In this document: in pieces, positions 8,219 to 17,159 of the stretch
Layout of the letters: each line of letters begins with the position of its first letter
Position numbering within the stretch: the stretch's first letter is position 1
NCBI GenBank assembly: GCA_017481945.1
Contig: JAFUOJ010000011.1
Span: 166,633 to 230,632, forward strand
Origin: Parabacteroides sp.
GTDB lineage: Bacteria; Bacteroidota; Bacteroidia; Bacteroidales; Tannerellaceae
Length of the DNA: 64,000 bases
Direction of reading: 5' to 3'
Made by a program: the position numbers and the translations under genes
The notes under the pieces: generated by a model
What the model saw: only the letters and a program-made list of their open reading frames with translations
Database searches by the model: none
Told to the model about the DNA's origin: nothing

Positions 8219-9262
8219 ATGGAGAAAAAAGTAATAACCTTTGGAGAAATCATGCTTAGACTGGCTACACCAGACTATCTCCGTTTTTGTCAAAGTGATA
8301 AATTGAATGCTACCTTTGGTGGTGGCGAAGCAAACGTAGCTGTATCACTGGCTAATTATGGTATTGCAACAGAGTTTGTAACCCGTTTGCCGAAAAACGA
8401 CATTGCACGTGCTTGTGTAATGGATTTACGTAAATATGGTGTAGGTACAAACCACATCGTTTATGGGGGCGACCGTTTAGGTATTTATTTCTTAGAAACA
8501 GGTGCTGTAGCACGTGCCAGCAAGGTGGTTTACGACCGTGCTCATTCCGCAATCTCTGAAATTCAGCCGGGAATGGTGAATTGGGAAGAGGTATTCAAAG
8601 ACGCTTCTTGGTTCCACTGGACAGGTATCACACCTGCTATCTCACAAGGAGCTGCTGACGCTTGCTTGGAAGCCATTCAAGTAGCCAACCGCATGGGTAT
8701 CCCTGTCTCTTGTGACTTAAACTACCGCAAGAACTTATGGAAATATGGAAAGACAGCTTCTGAAATCATGCCGGAGCTGGTAGCCGGTTGCGACGTAATC
8801 TTAGGAAACGAGGAAGACGCAGAAAAGGTATTCGGTATCAAACCGGAGGGATTCGATGTTACTGCAACCAATGGTGAAGTAAACGCAGCTGAGTTCGAAT
8901 CAGTTTGTACACAGTTGATGGCTAAATTCCCACGTGCAAAGAAGGTAATCATTACGCTACGTGGCGCAATCAATGCAAACCACAACACTTGGGGCGGTGT
9001 TCTATATGCAGACGGTAAGCTCTACCAGTCTCGTCGTTACGACATTACTCACATTGTAGACCGTGTAGGTGGCGGTGACTCTTTCATGGGTGGCTTAATC
9101 TATGGTTTATTGACTTATACAACAGACGACCAGAAAGCGCTTGACTTCGCAGTCGCTGCTTCTTGCTTGAAACACACGATCTACGGTGACTACAATCAAG
9201 TAACAGTAGAAGAGGTTGAAAAGCTAATGAGCGGAGACGCTTCCGGACGAGTTTCAAGATAA
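8219..9262 (+). CDS. kdgK: 2-keto-3-deoxygluconate kinase (PfkB family)
   Basis: 347 residues. PfkB/ribokinase fold with the substrate-side motif GGGEANVAVSLANYG near the N-terminus and the C-terminal anion-hole motif DRVGGGDSFMGG, whose Asp287 is the expected catalytic base. It phosphorylates 2-keto-3-deoxygluconate to KDPG in the cytoplasm. The kdgK call rather than another PfkB sugar kinase rests on the directly following KDPG aldolase gene (30 bp gap) and uronate isomerase gene, which together form a hexuronate degradation unit. Confidence 0.92.
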   Translation: MEKKVITFGEIMLRLATPDYLRFCQSDKLNATFGGGEANVAVSLANYGIATEFVTRLPKNDIARACVMDLRKYGVGTNHIVYGGDRLGIYFLETGAVARASKVVYDRAHSAISEIQPGMVNWEEVFKDASWFHWTGITPAISQGAADACLEAIQVANRMGIPVSCDLNYRKNLWKYGKTASEIMPELVAGCDVILGNEEDAEKVFGIKPEGFDVTATNGEVNAAEFESVCTQLMAKFPRAKKVIITLRGAINANHNTWGGVLYADGKLYQSRRYDITHIVDRVGGGDSFMGGLIYGLLTYTTDDQKALDFAVAASCLKHTIYGDYNQVTVEEVEKLMSGDASGRVSR

Positions 9263-9292
9263 TCACAATCATACAAATTCATTATTCTTAGC

Positions 9293-9961
9293 ATGGCAAG
9301 ATTCAATAAATTACAGGTACTGGACGCTATCATTAGCACAGGCATGGTTCCTGTATACTATAATAAAGATGTAGAAACAGCTAAACAAGTTGTAAAGGCT
9401 TGTTACGAAGGCGGTGTTCGTGCGTTCGAATTCACAAACCGCGGTGACTTTGCTCATGAGGTATTCGCTGAGTTGAATAAATTCGCAGCTAAAGAATGTC
9501 CGGAATTGGTATTAGGCGTAGGTTCTATTGTAGACGCAGGAACTGCCTCTTTATATCTGCAATTGGGAGCTAACTTCATCGTAGGCCCGTTGTTCAATCC
9601 GGAGATTGCAAAAGTTTGTAACCGCCGTTTAGTTCCTTACACACCGGGTTGCGGCTCTGTTTCTGAAATCGGCTTCGCACAAGAAGTTGGTTGCGACCTT
9701 TGCAAGATCTTCCCGGCAGGCAACGTAGGAGGTCCTTCATTCGTAAAGAACATGAAAGCTCCAATGCCTTGGTCTATGATCATGGCTACCGGTGCTGTTG
9801 AACCGACTGAAGAAAACCTATCAGCTTGGTTCAAGGCTGGCGTTACTTGCGTAGGTATGGGTTCTAAACTCTTCCCGAAAGAGATGATCGCAGAAGGCAA
9901 CTGGGAGGGTATCTCTGCTCTTTGCCGCAACGCGTTGGATATTATCAAGAAGTATCGTTAA
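9293..9961 (+). CDS. eda: KDPG/KHG aldolase
   Basis: 222 residues, class I aldolase of the Entner-Doudoroff and hexuronate routes, splitting KDPG into pyruvate and glyceraldehyde-3-phosphate. Visible landmarks: Glu46 in AFEFTNRG, the substrate-binding [23 protein letters not shown], and the Schiff-base lysine Lys138 in [14 protein letters not shown]. Second gene of the kdgK-eda-uxaC operon; 20 bp before uxaC. Confidence 0.94.
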   Translation: MARFNKLQVLDAIISTGMVPVYYNKDVETAKQVVKACYEGGVRAFEFTNRGDFAHEVFAELNKFAAKECPELVLGVGSIVDAGTASLYLQLGANFIVGPLFNPEIAKVCNRRLVPYTPGCGSVSEIGFAQEVGCDLCKIFPAGNVGGPSFVKNMKAPMPWSMIMATGAVEPTEENLSAWFKAGVTCVGMGSKLFPKEMIAEGNWEGISALCRNALDIIKKYR

Positions 9962-9981
9962 CAGCATAAACCACTAATAGT

Positions 9982-11385
9982 ATGAAAACATTCATGGATT
10001 CTAATTTCCTGCTTTTGTCAGACACAGCTCAGCAGCTGTATCACGAACATGCAGCGAAAATGCCGATCATTGACTATCACTGTCACCTAATTCCTCAGCA
10101 GATTGCAGACAACTATCAGTTTGCAGACCTGACTGAGATCTGGTTAGGCGGTGACCACTATAAATGGCGTGCCATGCGTGCGAATGGTGTCCCCGAAGAA
10201 TACATCACAGGCGATAAACCTGCCTATGAGAAGTTTGAGAAGTGGGCTGACACGCTTCAACACGCTATGCGCAACCCGTTGTATCACTGGACACACTTGG
10301 AACTAAGCCGTATCTTCGGTGTAGACAAGGTGTTGAATCCGGCTACTGCACGCGAGATCTACGACGAATGTACTGCCAAGTTGCAGACACCGGAGTTCCG
10401 TGCGCAGGCCATCATGGAACGTATGAACGTAGAGGTTGTTTGTACGACTGACGACCCCATCGACGATTTGAAGTATCACGCTGCTATCCGTCAAGGCAGT
10501 CTGAAGACGAAAGTCCTTCCGACTTGGCGTCCGGACAAGGCTATGGCAATCGACAATACAGAGGCTTACAACGAATATCTGACCAAGTTGGAAGCTGCTG
10601 CCGATATGTCTATCCTTAGCTACAAAGACTTAGTGGCTGCTTTGCAGAAACGTCATGACTACTTCGCTGCCGAAGGGTGCGTCTTGTCTGACCACGGCTT
10701 GACAGCCTTCATCTATGTGCCTTATACAGACGCTGAGATCGAAGCTATCTTCATGAAAGCCCGTATGAACAAGGAACTGACCGCTGAAGAGGTCGACAAG
10801 TTCCGCTCTGCGATCCTACATGACTTAGCAGTTATGAACGCACATAAAGGATGGGTACAGCAGTTCCACATCGGTGCGACTCGTAACAACAACGCCCGCA
10901 TGTTTAAGAAGTTAGGTGCTGACACCGGCTATGACGCTATCGGCGACTTCGAGGTGGCTGCTCCTATGTCACGCTTCTTAAGCCGTTTGGACGAAGAGGG
11001 CGAGTTGGCTAAATCCATCTTCTACAACTTGAACCCGCGTGATAACGAGTTGATTGTGACTACAATCTACAGTTTCAACGACGGTACGGTTCCGGGCAAA
11101 ATGCAGTACGGTTCCGGCTGGTGGTTCTTGGATCAGATTCACGGTATGGAGCGACAGTTGAACGCTTTGTCAGACTTAGGTCTGCTGAGCCGTTTCGTCG
11201 GTATGCTGACGGACTCTCGTAGCTTCTTGTCTTATCCGCGCCATGAATATTTCCGCCGTATCCTTTGCAACCTCTTAGGTCGCGAGGTGGAAGACGGTTT
11301 GCTTCCGGCTTCCGAACTTCCATTCATCGGCAAGATGGTCGAGGACATTAGCTACAATAACGCTAAGCAATATTTCGGCTTTTAA
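9982..11385 (+). CDS. uxaC: Uronate (glucuronate/galacturonate) isomerase
   Basis: 467 residues, full family length. N-terminal metal-binding DYHCHL motif of the amidohydrolase fold, CTTDDPIDDLKYH in the middle, and NARMFKKLGADTGYD and YGSGWWFLDQ toward the end. Converts D-glucuronate to D-fructuronate and D-galacturonate to D-tagaturonate. It supplies the first step to the two upstream genes, but the fructuronate reductase and mannonate dehydratase expected between are not in this window. A hairpin terminator follows at 11475. Confidence 0.96.
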   Translation: MKTFMDSNFLLLSDTAQQLYHEHAAKMPIIDYHCHLIPQQIADNYQFADLTEIWLGGDHYKWRAMRANGVPEEYITGDKPAYEKFEKWADTLQHAMRNPLYHWTHLELSRIFGVDKVLNPATAREIYDECTAKLQTPEFRAQAIMERMNVEVVCTTDDPIDDLKYHAAIRQGSLKTKVLPTWRPDKAMAIDNTEAYNEYLTKLEAAADMSILSYKDLVAALQKRHDYFAAEGCVLSDHGLTAFIYVPYTDAEIEAIFMKARMNKELTAEEVDKFRSAILHDLAVMNAHKGWVQQFHIGATRNNNARMFKKLGADTGYDAIGDFEVAAPMSRFLSRLDEEGELAKSIFYNLNPRDNELIVTTIYSFNDGTVPGKMQYGSGWWFLDQIHGMERQLNALSDLGLLSRFVGMLTDSRSFLSYPRHEYFRRILCNLLGREVEDGLLPASELPFIGKMVEDISYNNAKQYFGF

Positions 11386-11474
11386 TTTGTTTTATGGCAT
11401 AATAATTAAACAATGTGTACGACGTGATGTCGTTTAGAATTTCATTTTATTTCAATTAAAAACGTAATTTATAA

Positions 11475-11511
11475 GAAAGGTTCCCCTTGTGATAAGTCGA
11501 ACCTTTCACTT
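11475..11511 (+). terminator. Rho-independent terminator of the kdgK-eda-uxaC operon
   Basis: Stem GAAAGGTTC (11475-11483) with GAACCTTTC (11499-11507), 15-base loop, followed after A-C by TTTTT. About 90 bases after the uxaC stop. Confidence 0.7.
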
Positions 11512-11550
11512 TTTATATCCCTCTCTTAATTTAAAATCAACAAATAATAC

Positions 11551-11558
11551 TATCTTTG
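11551..11558 (+). promoter_or_regulatory. Predicted -7 box for the HU-like gene
   Basis: TATCTTTG matches TAnnTTTG. If used, transcription begins near 11565 and the transcript carries array B within a leader of about 220 bases before the ATG at 11786. Confidence 0.5.
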
Positions 11559-11607
11559 TTCGGGTTGTAAGAGAATGATTCGAGGCGGTCTTTTTCTTCC
11601 TTAAAAC

Positions 11608-11713
11608 GACATACCGATGTCCCCCCTGACGACATACCGATGTCGGCGGGTGCTTCATACCGATGTCACCGGGGTCGACATACCGATGTCGGCAGCAGCG
11701 ACATACCGATGTC
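11608..11713. repeat. Array B: five units on an exact 23 bp lattice
   Basis: Cores GACATACCGATGTC at 11608-11621, 11631-11644, 11677-11690 and 11700-11713, and a version with two changed bases at 11654-11667. Every start is 23 bp from the last. The core is an inverted repeat, GACAT...ATGTC around ACCG; the 9 bp spacers are GC-rich and unrelated to each other. In RNA each core could form a tiny 5 bp hairpin. The array occupies the 400 bp gap between uxaC and the HU-like gene and, by the predicted promoter, lies in the HU-like 5' leader. Confidence 0.88.
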
Positions 11714-11785
11714 GTTTTTAGGTACAAAAGCGTCAGAATCCGGCTCTCACATCCATTATTGTTAAACCTATTAAAATTTTTTCTC

Positions 11786-12280
11786 ATGGCTATTTCTTAT
11801 AAGTTAGTTCAGAAGGGAAATCCCTCCAAGAAGGAGGATCCGAAGAAGTGGTACGCTGTACCTAAGAGTTCTACCGCACAGACTGGCAAGCAGATGACCA
11901 AGGCTGCCACCGAAAACACGACCGTTGCTCCTATTGAATTAGAAGCGGCTCTTGATTTATTGGCCAAATATGTACCCAAGCAGATTGTGCAGGGGCATAC
12001 GGTACATATCCCCGGGGTCGGTTATTTACGTCTATCGTTCAAGAGCAAAGGGGTGGAAAACATTGAGGACTTCAACGCCGGCGAAATGATCTACGACGCA
12101 AAACTGGTTTTCAAACCGGACGAAGAGTTGCGCAGTGCTATCCTTGAGAATCTGCAGTACGAGGAGGGCGGTGTCCTTGCCGAAGGCATTGAGTATGCCA
12201 ACCGGAAGTCCTACCTGCAGCTCGTCAATCCGGGTGGCTCAGGCAGCACCGGTGAGGACGACGCGCCGGATGAGCTTTAA
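11786..12280 (+). CDS. HU-like (Bacteroidales HU-HIG type) DNA-binding protein
   Basis: 164 residues. I start at the ATG at 11786 (MAISYKLVQKGNPSKKEDPKKWYAVPKSS), the standard N-terminus of this Bacteroidales family; the upstream in-frame ATG at 11663 lies inside repeat array B and codes for no recognisable protein. The IHF/HU-like domain covers about residues 1-125 (NTTVAPIELEAALDLLAKYVPKQIVQG then HIPGVGYLRLSF). The last 25 residues are a Gly/Ser/acidic tail ending GEDDAPDEL. Family members bind DNA without known sequence specificity. A strong bidirectional terminator follows. Confidence 0.9.
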   Translation: MAISYKLVQKGNPSKKEDPKKWYAVPKSSTAQTGKQMTKAATENTTVAPIELEAALDLLAKYVPKQIVQGHTVHIPGVGYLRLSFKSKGVENIEDFNAGEMIYDAKLVFKPDEELRSAILENLQYEEGGVLAEGIEYANRKSYLQLVNPGGSGSTGEDDAPDEL

Positions 12281-12284
12281 TTAA

Positions 12285-12315
12285 AAAGGCTGGGATTCAA
12301 GGGATCCCAGCCTTT
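12285..12315. terminator. Bidirectional rho-independent terminator
   Basis: 12 bp perfect stem AAAGGCTGGGAT (12285-12296) with ATCCCAGCCTTT (12304-12315), 7-base loop, A-run before and T-run after. Sits between the converging HU-like and porW/sprE genes. Confidence 0.88.
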
Positions 12316-12324
12316 TTTGTATGC

Positions 12325-15300
12325 TTATCTTCTGCGTTTCGCCTTTGCGGCAGCCTCCTTCGCCTTCAGTGCCTCTTTGCGGGCTTTCTCTTTGGCCTTG
12401 AGTTTGGCTTTGTACTCGCGTTCCTTCTGCTTACGAGCCTTTTCTTTGGCTTTCAGACGTGCTTTGTAGTCACGTTCTTTCTGCTTACGTAGCTCTTCGC
12501 GTGCTTTCAGCTTCGCTTTACGGTCGGCAGCGGTCTGCTTAGCCTTCTCCTTACGGTCTTGTTCGAGTTGCTTTTCGCGGTCGGCCTTCGCTTTCAATAA
12601 GGCTTCTTCCTCGGCTTTCTGGCGTTTCAGCAGCTCTTCGTTCTCTTTGGCAGCTCGTTCCTGTAACTCTTTATCGGCCTTCTGTTGTGCTTCGAATGCC
12701 TTACGGGCCTCTTCCTTACGAGCAGCCTCTTCAGCGGCTTCCTTATCGCGTAGTTCCTTGATCTCCTTCAAGGTGAGTTGCTTCGGCTGTTCCACCGGAG
12801 TGGTCGTCTCAATCTTCGGTACCGCCAAGGTATCTGCTGCCGGACGGGCCGGTGGTAGAGTGACCTCTTCTGCCGGAGCCTCTTCGGGCTCAGGAGTAGC
12901 GGTTTCTGTTTCGGCTTTCGCCTCTTCCTCTTTAATCTCTTCTGCGGTCATACGGGCTTTCCAACGGGCTGCTAATTCCGGAGCCGCCTCGCCAAAGTTT
13001 TCTTGGAAGAAGAGGATATATTCATCCAAGGTCTTTCCGCGCATAAGTGTCTCATAGTTATCATCCGAGATAGGAAGGATAGCGACATTCTTATCCAACG
13101 AAGTGCCATAGCCGTCTGCCCCGTATATCATCTTATAATAATGTAGAGCTTCGTCTACACTATAGAAGCCCTTTATCGTCAGCATACTCATCGGACCGGC
13201 CTCTTCAAAGCTGAGGTCAAACTCTTTCACCATGAAGTTGGCGAAGTTGTAGGCGGCAACAGCGAAGAGCAATTGGTTGCGGTCTATCGTTCCGGTCGGG
13301 AACATCAACAGCATACGGTAAGGCGTATTCGGTTCAGCAGTAAAGACACGTGCCGAATCGGCAGCCGATAGGGTTCCATCTTCACCCAAACCGAAGCGTA
13401 GGTTCCAAGTCATCCCCTTGATACCGCCTTGTACCAGCATACGACCTCGAAGCACCCCTTTCAACATCTCGCCTGCCAGCTCGGTGACATCTGCCGATGG
13501 ATACTTTTCGACTAATGCCTTCAATGCAGCCTTGAAGCCCTCAGCGTCTCCGGCCTGCACATAGGTCAAAGCGTCCAAGAACATAAACTTCGGCATTAGG
13601 TCTGCCAACGGGTATTTCTCACTGACATAGTGATAGTTCCGACGCACGGCCGTCGTATCTTCTGCCAGATAACTGCTATAGGTCTGTTGATAAATGGAAT
13701 CCTGCACCACATCCATCATGCGGATATTATAGGCGTAGTTCGGATCGGAGATAGCCACTGTATAGTCCGATTCGGGGAAGGCGGTCATCAGCTTATTCTT
13801 ATAAGTGGTAGCTACCGTCTCGTTTCCTGCACGGAGTGCCATCAAATAGACTTGATAATAGCTTTCCAACAGGTATTTAGTCTGAGGGAAGCGACGTTCC
13901 AACTCCTCAAAGGCTTCGATTGCCAACGGAATATCTTCCAACTTGTCTTTATAGATCATGGCCATGTTATAAAGCCCGTCCTCGATAATCAGGTTGGAAG
14001 CCTCTACATCCTCCGGAGTCATCGGGAGCTGCTGGATGTAGTACTCACGCGTCTTGGGGTCATCAGCAGCGACCGGTTCCAAGCCGCTCTCAAGGGATTC
14101 TGCTGCTTGGTCAGCCTGTGCGACATTCTCTCCCTCGACTGCCTGTTGCGTCTGTTCCTCTGTATTCTCATTGAAGGTAGACATCTCCTTCTTCCGGCGA
14201 CGCCAATGGTCCTCTAATGTACGCCGTCCCCACTTCCGTTGAAAGGCGGTCTTACCCTGTGCTACAGTCTGCGGATTATAGAAATAGAAACCGGAGCCTC
14301 CACCGGCAGTCGGGAGTACAATGCCACCCGTCTCCGTACCCGGTCGGTCGATACCTGTACCTTTCGCCTCTTGTTCGGCCAAGTAGGCCTCCTTCTCGGC
14401 TAACTTCTTCGCCTCTTCCTCCTCTTTCTTCACCTGTTCGATGATTTTATCAATCACTGCCAGCCGTTCTGCTTCCGGCATTTTAGCCAAGGTCTGCAAA
14501 CTGTCCTGCAGGTGAACAGCCTCCACATGTACCACCAATTCATCCAGTACTGCGGATAGTTTGGAGACACGCTCGTAATCTTTATATTCTTTCTGAATAC
14601 CGGCCAACGCTCCGCTAAAGTTCGGTTGCGCCTGCACATAGTTACGCTGTTGAAAATAGAGGTCACCTAATTTAATCTGACATATCGCTTTGTCTAAACC
14701 GTTCTGCGTACTTTTCTCCACTCCCAACTCATAGTTTTTTATGGCGTTCAGCGTATCCTCCCGACTTAGATACAGGTTCCCCAAAGCATAGTAGACCTGA
14801 TCTAACAGGTCTTTATTCTTCTCACTCTTCGCCATCCGCTGAAGCTTCTTCACGACCTTCTGATAGTTTCCTCCGGTAAATACTTCTGTCTGACGAATGC
14901 GAGCGGCGAACTCCAGCTCATACGGGGGATTTGCTTTTATCACCTGTCCAAACATCTGATAAGCCAGCCCGTTTTGTTCCAACTCGGTGTATATCTGTCC
15001 TAAGAGGTATTTCATGCGGGAACGCTGACGGCGATTCTTTTCTGCCTTAATAGCGGTCTTAAAGTAGGGAACTGCCTCCTCAAACTGTTTGTTCTTTACC
15101 AAGTAGTCGGCATACACAGCTGCATACTGGTTCAAGTTCTTCTTTGGAATCCCATTGGTATTCAGTTTTCCTAAAATATCTTCTGCCTCGTAGAACCAAT
15201 CCATCTCTGAGTAGCAGCGAGCTTGCCACAAGCGAGCTTCCGCCACGACCTCTTCATCATGTGCATAATGACGGGCGATATAGGAAAAGGTAGCCGAAGC

Positions 15301-15753
15301 CTGCAAAAAGTCTGCGTTATAGAACTGTGCCTGTCCCATCAGCAACCAACATTTCTTTAGGAAAGGGTTGTATTCCTCTTGCTCTTGCCAAGCACGTTGT
15401 TTCGGGTCATTACGCCATCCGGCTTTCTTAGGCGGCTTTGCCTTAATGGAGTGTAGTTTAATGGCTTTGTTGCTCTTTTCAATGGCTCGGTCGAAGGGAC
15501 CGCCGGTGTTTTGCTTCTCTTTGGGTTGGGCACTGATCGGGTACATCAGAATCATGTCAGAATAACTCTCTTTGTAGCCGTTCTGCATGGAGAGTAGTGC
15601 CTCATCAAAAGAGGTCTTTCCGTTGAAGTAAATATTATAGCGGGAAGTAAAGGCATGATAAAATCGGCTCGCCTTCGTATTCTTCTTCGTACTGCAAGAC
15701 CAGAACAGAGAGACTGCCAACAATAGAATTATATAATAGAAACCTTTCTTCAT
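12325..15753 (-). CDS. PorW/SprE-type TPR lipoprotein, type IX secretion/gliding component
   Basis: 1142 residues from the ATG at 15751-15753 (MKKGFYYIILLLAVSLFWSC), which gives a proper lipobox with Cys20; the five-residue longer start has less support. The sequence after the lipobox (FYHAFTSRYNIYFNGKTSFDEALL) is typical of the PorW/SprE family, followed by many TPR helix pairs to about residue 440, a Pro/Gly-poor linker, further TPRs, and an unusual last 150 or so residues that are a Lys/Glu/Ala/Arg-rich coiled coil with repeated KARKQKERDYKAKLKAKEK segments ending KAKRRR. PorW/SprE proteins are periplasmic-side outer-membrane lipoproteins needed for T9SS. A T9SS-tailed protease at 20816 fits with this. 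The basic tail is longer than I expect for the family. Confidence 0.85.
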   Translation of the reverse strand: MKKGFYYIILLLAVSLFWSCSTKKNTKASRFYHAFTSRYNIYFNGKTSFDEALLSMQNGYKESYSDMILMYPISAQPKEKQNTGGPFDRAIEKSNKAIKLHSIKAKPPKKAGWRNDPKQRAWQEQEEYNPFLKKCWLLMGQAQFYNADFLQASATFSYIARHYAHDEEVVAEARLWQARCYSEMDWFYEAEDILGKLNTNGIPKKNLNQYAAVYADYLVKNKQFEEAVPYFKTAIKAEKNRRQRSRMKYLLGQIYTELEQNGLAYQMFGQVIKANPPYELEFAARIRQTEVFTGGNYQKVVKKLQRMAKSEKNKDLLDQVYYALGNLYLSREDTLNAIKNYELGVEKSTQNGLDKAICQIKLGDLYFQQRNYVQAQPNFSGALAGIQKEYKDYERVSKLSAVLDELVVHVEAVHLQDSLQTLAKMPEAERLAVIDKIIEQVKKEEEEAKKLAEKEAYLAEQEAKGTGIDRPGTETGGIVLPTAGGGSGFYFYNPQTVAQGKTAFQRKWGRRTLEDHWRRRKKEMSTFNENTEEQTQQAVEGENVAQADQAAESLESGLEPVAADDPKTREYYIQQLPMTPEDVEASNLIIEDGLYNMAMIYKDKLEDIPLAIEAFEELERRFPQTKYLLESYYQVYLMALRAGNETVATTYKNKLMTAFPESDYTVAISDPNYAYNIRMMDVVQDSIYQQTYSSYLAEDTTAVRRNYHYVSEKYPLADLMPKFMFLDALTYVQAGDAEGFKAALKALVEKYPSADVTELAGEMLKGVLRGRMLVQGGIKGMTWNLRFGLGEDGTLSAADSARVFTAEPNTPYRMLLMFPTGTIDRNQLLFAVAAYNFANFMVKEFDLSFEEAGPMSMLTIKGFYSVDEALHYYKMIYGADGYGTSLDKNVAILPISDDNYETLMRGKTLDEYILFFQENFGEAAPELAARWKARMTAEEIKEEEAKAETETATPEPEEAPAEEVTLPPARPAADTLAVPKIETTTPVEQPKQLTLKEIKELRDKEAAEEAARKEEARKAFEAQQKADKELQERAAKENEELLKRQKAEEEALLKAKADREKQLEQDRKEKAKQTAADRKAKLKAREELRKQKERDYKARLKAKEKARKQKEREYKAKLKAKEKARKEALKAKEAAAKAKRRR

Positions 15754-15823
15754 GAAATCATCTGCCACATGCCCATCCCTACGTAGGAATAACCTTGTTT
15801 ATCCCCTTGTGCATATTTTTATT

Positions 15824-16627
15824 TTAACGCTCACGTACTGCTTTTATTGCTTTCATTATTAAAAAGAAAAGAACCAGTACCAAAATGATAAACGCTCCAG
15901 AAGGCACATTCAGATAGTAAGAGAGAACCAATCCGGAGACACAGCCCAAGAACCCCAGTAGCATACTTCCCCAGATAATCTTTTTGAAGTCTGAAGTAAA
16001 CAGGTTTATGGAAATCTGCGGTAGGGTCAGCAGACTCATCAAAAGCATAATGCCGACCATACGAATCGACAGCACAATAGTCACCGCTACCAAGCAAATC
16101 ATCGTATATTCTATCAACCGTACCGGAAGCCTTTGCGTCAGTGCGAAATCCCGATCAAAAGCGACATAAACAATCTCCCGCAAAAAGAATCCGAAAAGAA
16201 GGATGAGGAGGAGGGTCAAGATAGCCATCCCGATCAAATCACCGGTAGAGATCGTCAATATGTTTCCAAACAGATAGGCCGAAAGATTAGGAGCATACCC
16301 CGGAGTCAAGAAGATAAAAATAACTCCCAATGCCATCCCTAACGACCAGACTCCTGCAATCGCAGAATCCTCCCGAATGTTTTGTGTCCGACTCATCCAC
16401 TCTACTCCCAACGCAGAGAGTACGGAAAAAACCATCGCCATCAGTACCGGATTCATCCCCAAATAGAACCCCAGACCTAACCCGCCAAAAGAGGCATGCG
16501 TAATCCCGCCGCTAATAAAAACCAAACGTCGTGAAACAATATAGGTCCCCACAATACCGCAAGCAATGGCGGTAAGCAGACTTCCTAATAAAGCATGTTG
16601 AAAAAAACTATATTGCAGTAAATCCAT
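15824..16627 (-). CDS. Zinc/manganese ABC transporter permease (ZnuB/MntB family)
   Basis: 267 residues with seven to eight hydrophobic segments and the ABC-3 family signatures: SRRLVFISGGITHASFGGLGLG near the N-terminus and VGIMLLMSLLTLPQ in the second half. Inner-membrane channel for a divalent metal. The matching ATPase and binding-protein genes are not adjacent, so the partner must be elsewhere. It lies in the minus-strand run aroA - small membrane protein - permease - porW/sprE. Array C is directly upstream of its start. Confidence 0.9.
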   Translation of the reverse strand: MDLLQYSFFQHALLGSLLTAIACGIVGTYIVSRRLVFISGGITHASFGGLGLGFYLGMNPVLMAMVFSVLSALGVEWMSRTQNIREDSAIAGVWSLGMALGVIFIFLTPGYAPNLSAYLFGNILTISTGDLIGMAILTLLLILLFGFFLREIVYVAFDRDFALTQRLPVRLIEYTMICLVAVTIVLSIRMVGIMLLMSLLTLPQISINLFTSDFKKIIWGSMLLGFLGCVSGLVLSYYLNVPSGAFIILVLVLFFLIMKAIKAVRER

Positions 16628-16660
16628 TCTCTATCTCTTCTTAATCTCTATTTTTTTCGG

Positions 16661-16724
16661 TCGGCAGGGAAATAGTATTCCCTCGGCAGGAAACAAGAAT
16701 TTCCTCGGCAGGGAATTTTCCTCC
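16661..16724. repeat. Array C: three units on an exact 22 bp lattice
   Basis: Units start at 16661, 16683 and 16705, each opening TCGGCAGG and containing an inverted repeat: GGGAA...TTCCC, GGAAA...TTTCC and GGGAA...TTCC. It occupies the 100 bp gap between the stop of the small membrane protein and the start of the permease. The string TCGGCAGGAAA of the second unit recurs, inverted, in array D at 47508-47519. Confidence 0.75.
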
Positions 16725-16728
16725 AATG

Positions 16729-17154
16729 CTAATGGATTCGCCGTTCACCGACAATCAAAAAAGCTTCATCCTTCAATGCGTCCGGCAAATTGATCTCACG
16801 CAACTGAAGACTCCGTAACCATCCGGCAACCTCTACCTCCTGCAACGTGTAGAGTACCTCTCGAAACTCATTCTCCGCCTCCTCGTCATAGGCGTCCGAA
16901 GCTATGCCCCGAAACCGATCCAGCTCCTCGTCATCATAATATTCGATTCCTTTACTCACAGCAGCTAACAGGCTATCCCGTTCGCAGGTCTCATGCTGTC
17001 CGCAGCATTCTTCTTCTGCAGTCAGCTCTTTCGGTTCAGGAATCTCTGTGATCTCTCCGCGCTCCAACATCTGTTGCAGCTTCCGGTTCCGGAAATATCC
17101 AGCTACAGCGGCGACAAGTCCTAAAGCAATTATACCTATTATAATATACCACAT
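16729..17154 (-). CDS. Small conserved membrane protein with CC-x5-C motif
   Basis: 141 residues from the ATG at 17152-17154, five bases after the aroA stop codon. One N-terminal membrane segment (WYIIIGIIALGLVAAVAGYF), then a charged cytoplasmic or periplasmic part with the cysteine cluster EECCGQHETCERDSLLAAVSK and a well conserved-looking end (GWLRSLQLREINLPDALKDEAFLIVGERR). I recognise it as a type of protein found next to aroA in Bacteroidales, without known function. The cysteines could bind a metal, and a metal permease gene follows, but that link is only inference. Confidence 0.8.
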   Translation of the reverse strand: MWYIIIGIIALGLVAAVAGYFRNRKLQQMLERGEITEIPEPKELTAEEECCGQHETCERDSLLAAVSKGIEYYDDEELDRFRGIASDAYDEEAENEFREVLYTLQEVEVAGWLRSLQLREINLPDALKDEAFLIVGERRIH

Positions 17155-17159
17155 GATAC

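Noticed and set aside
8011-11713. Arrays A and B as small CRISPR arrays
   Set aside because: Spacers are only 7-9 bp, repeats 14-16 bp, and no cas genes are present.
11506-11787. 93-codon minus-strand ORF with repeated HRYV peptides
   Set aside because: It is the translation of array B and the HU-like leader, with no independent support.
12647-14444. Several plus-strand ORFs opposite porW/sprE
   Set aside because: They are antisense shadows of a long coding frame in GC-rich, low-complexity sequence with no family match.
15778-15787. Palindrome CCTACGTAGG upstream of porW/sprE as another array unit
   Set aside because: It resembles a single core of element E, but there is no second unit at 22-23 bp, so it stays a lone palindrome.
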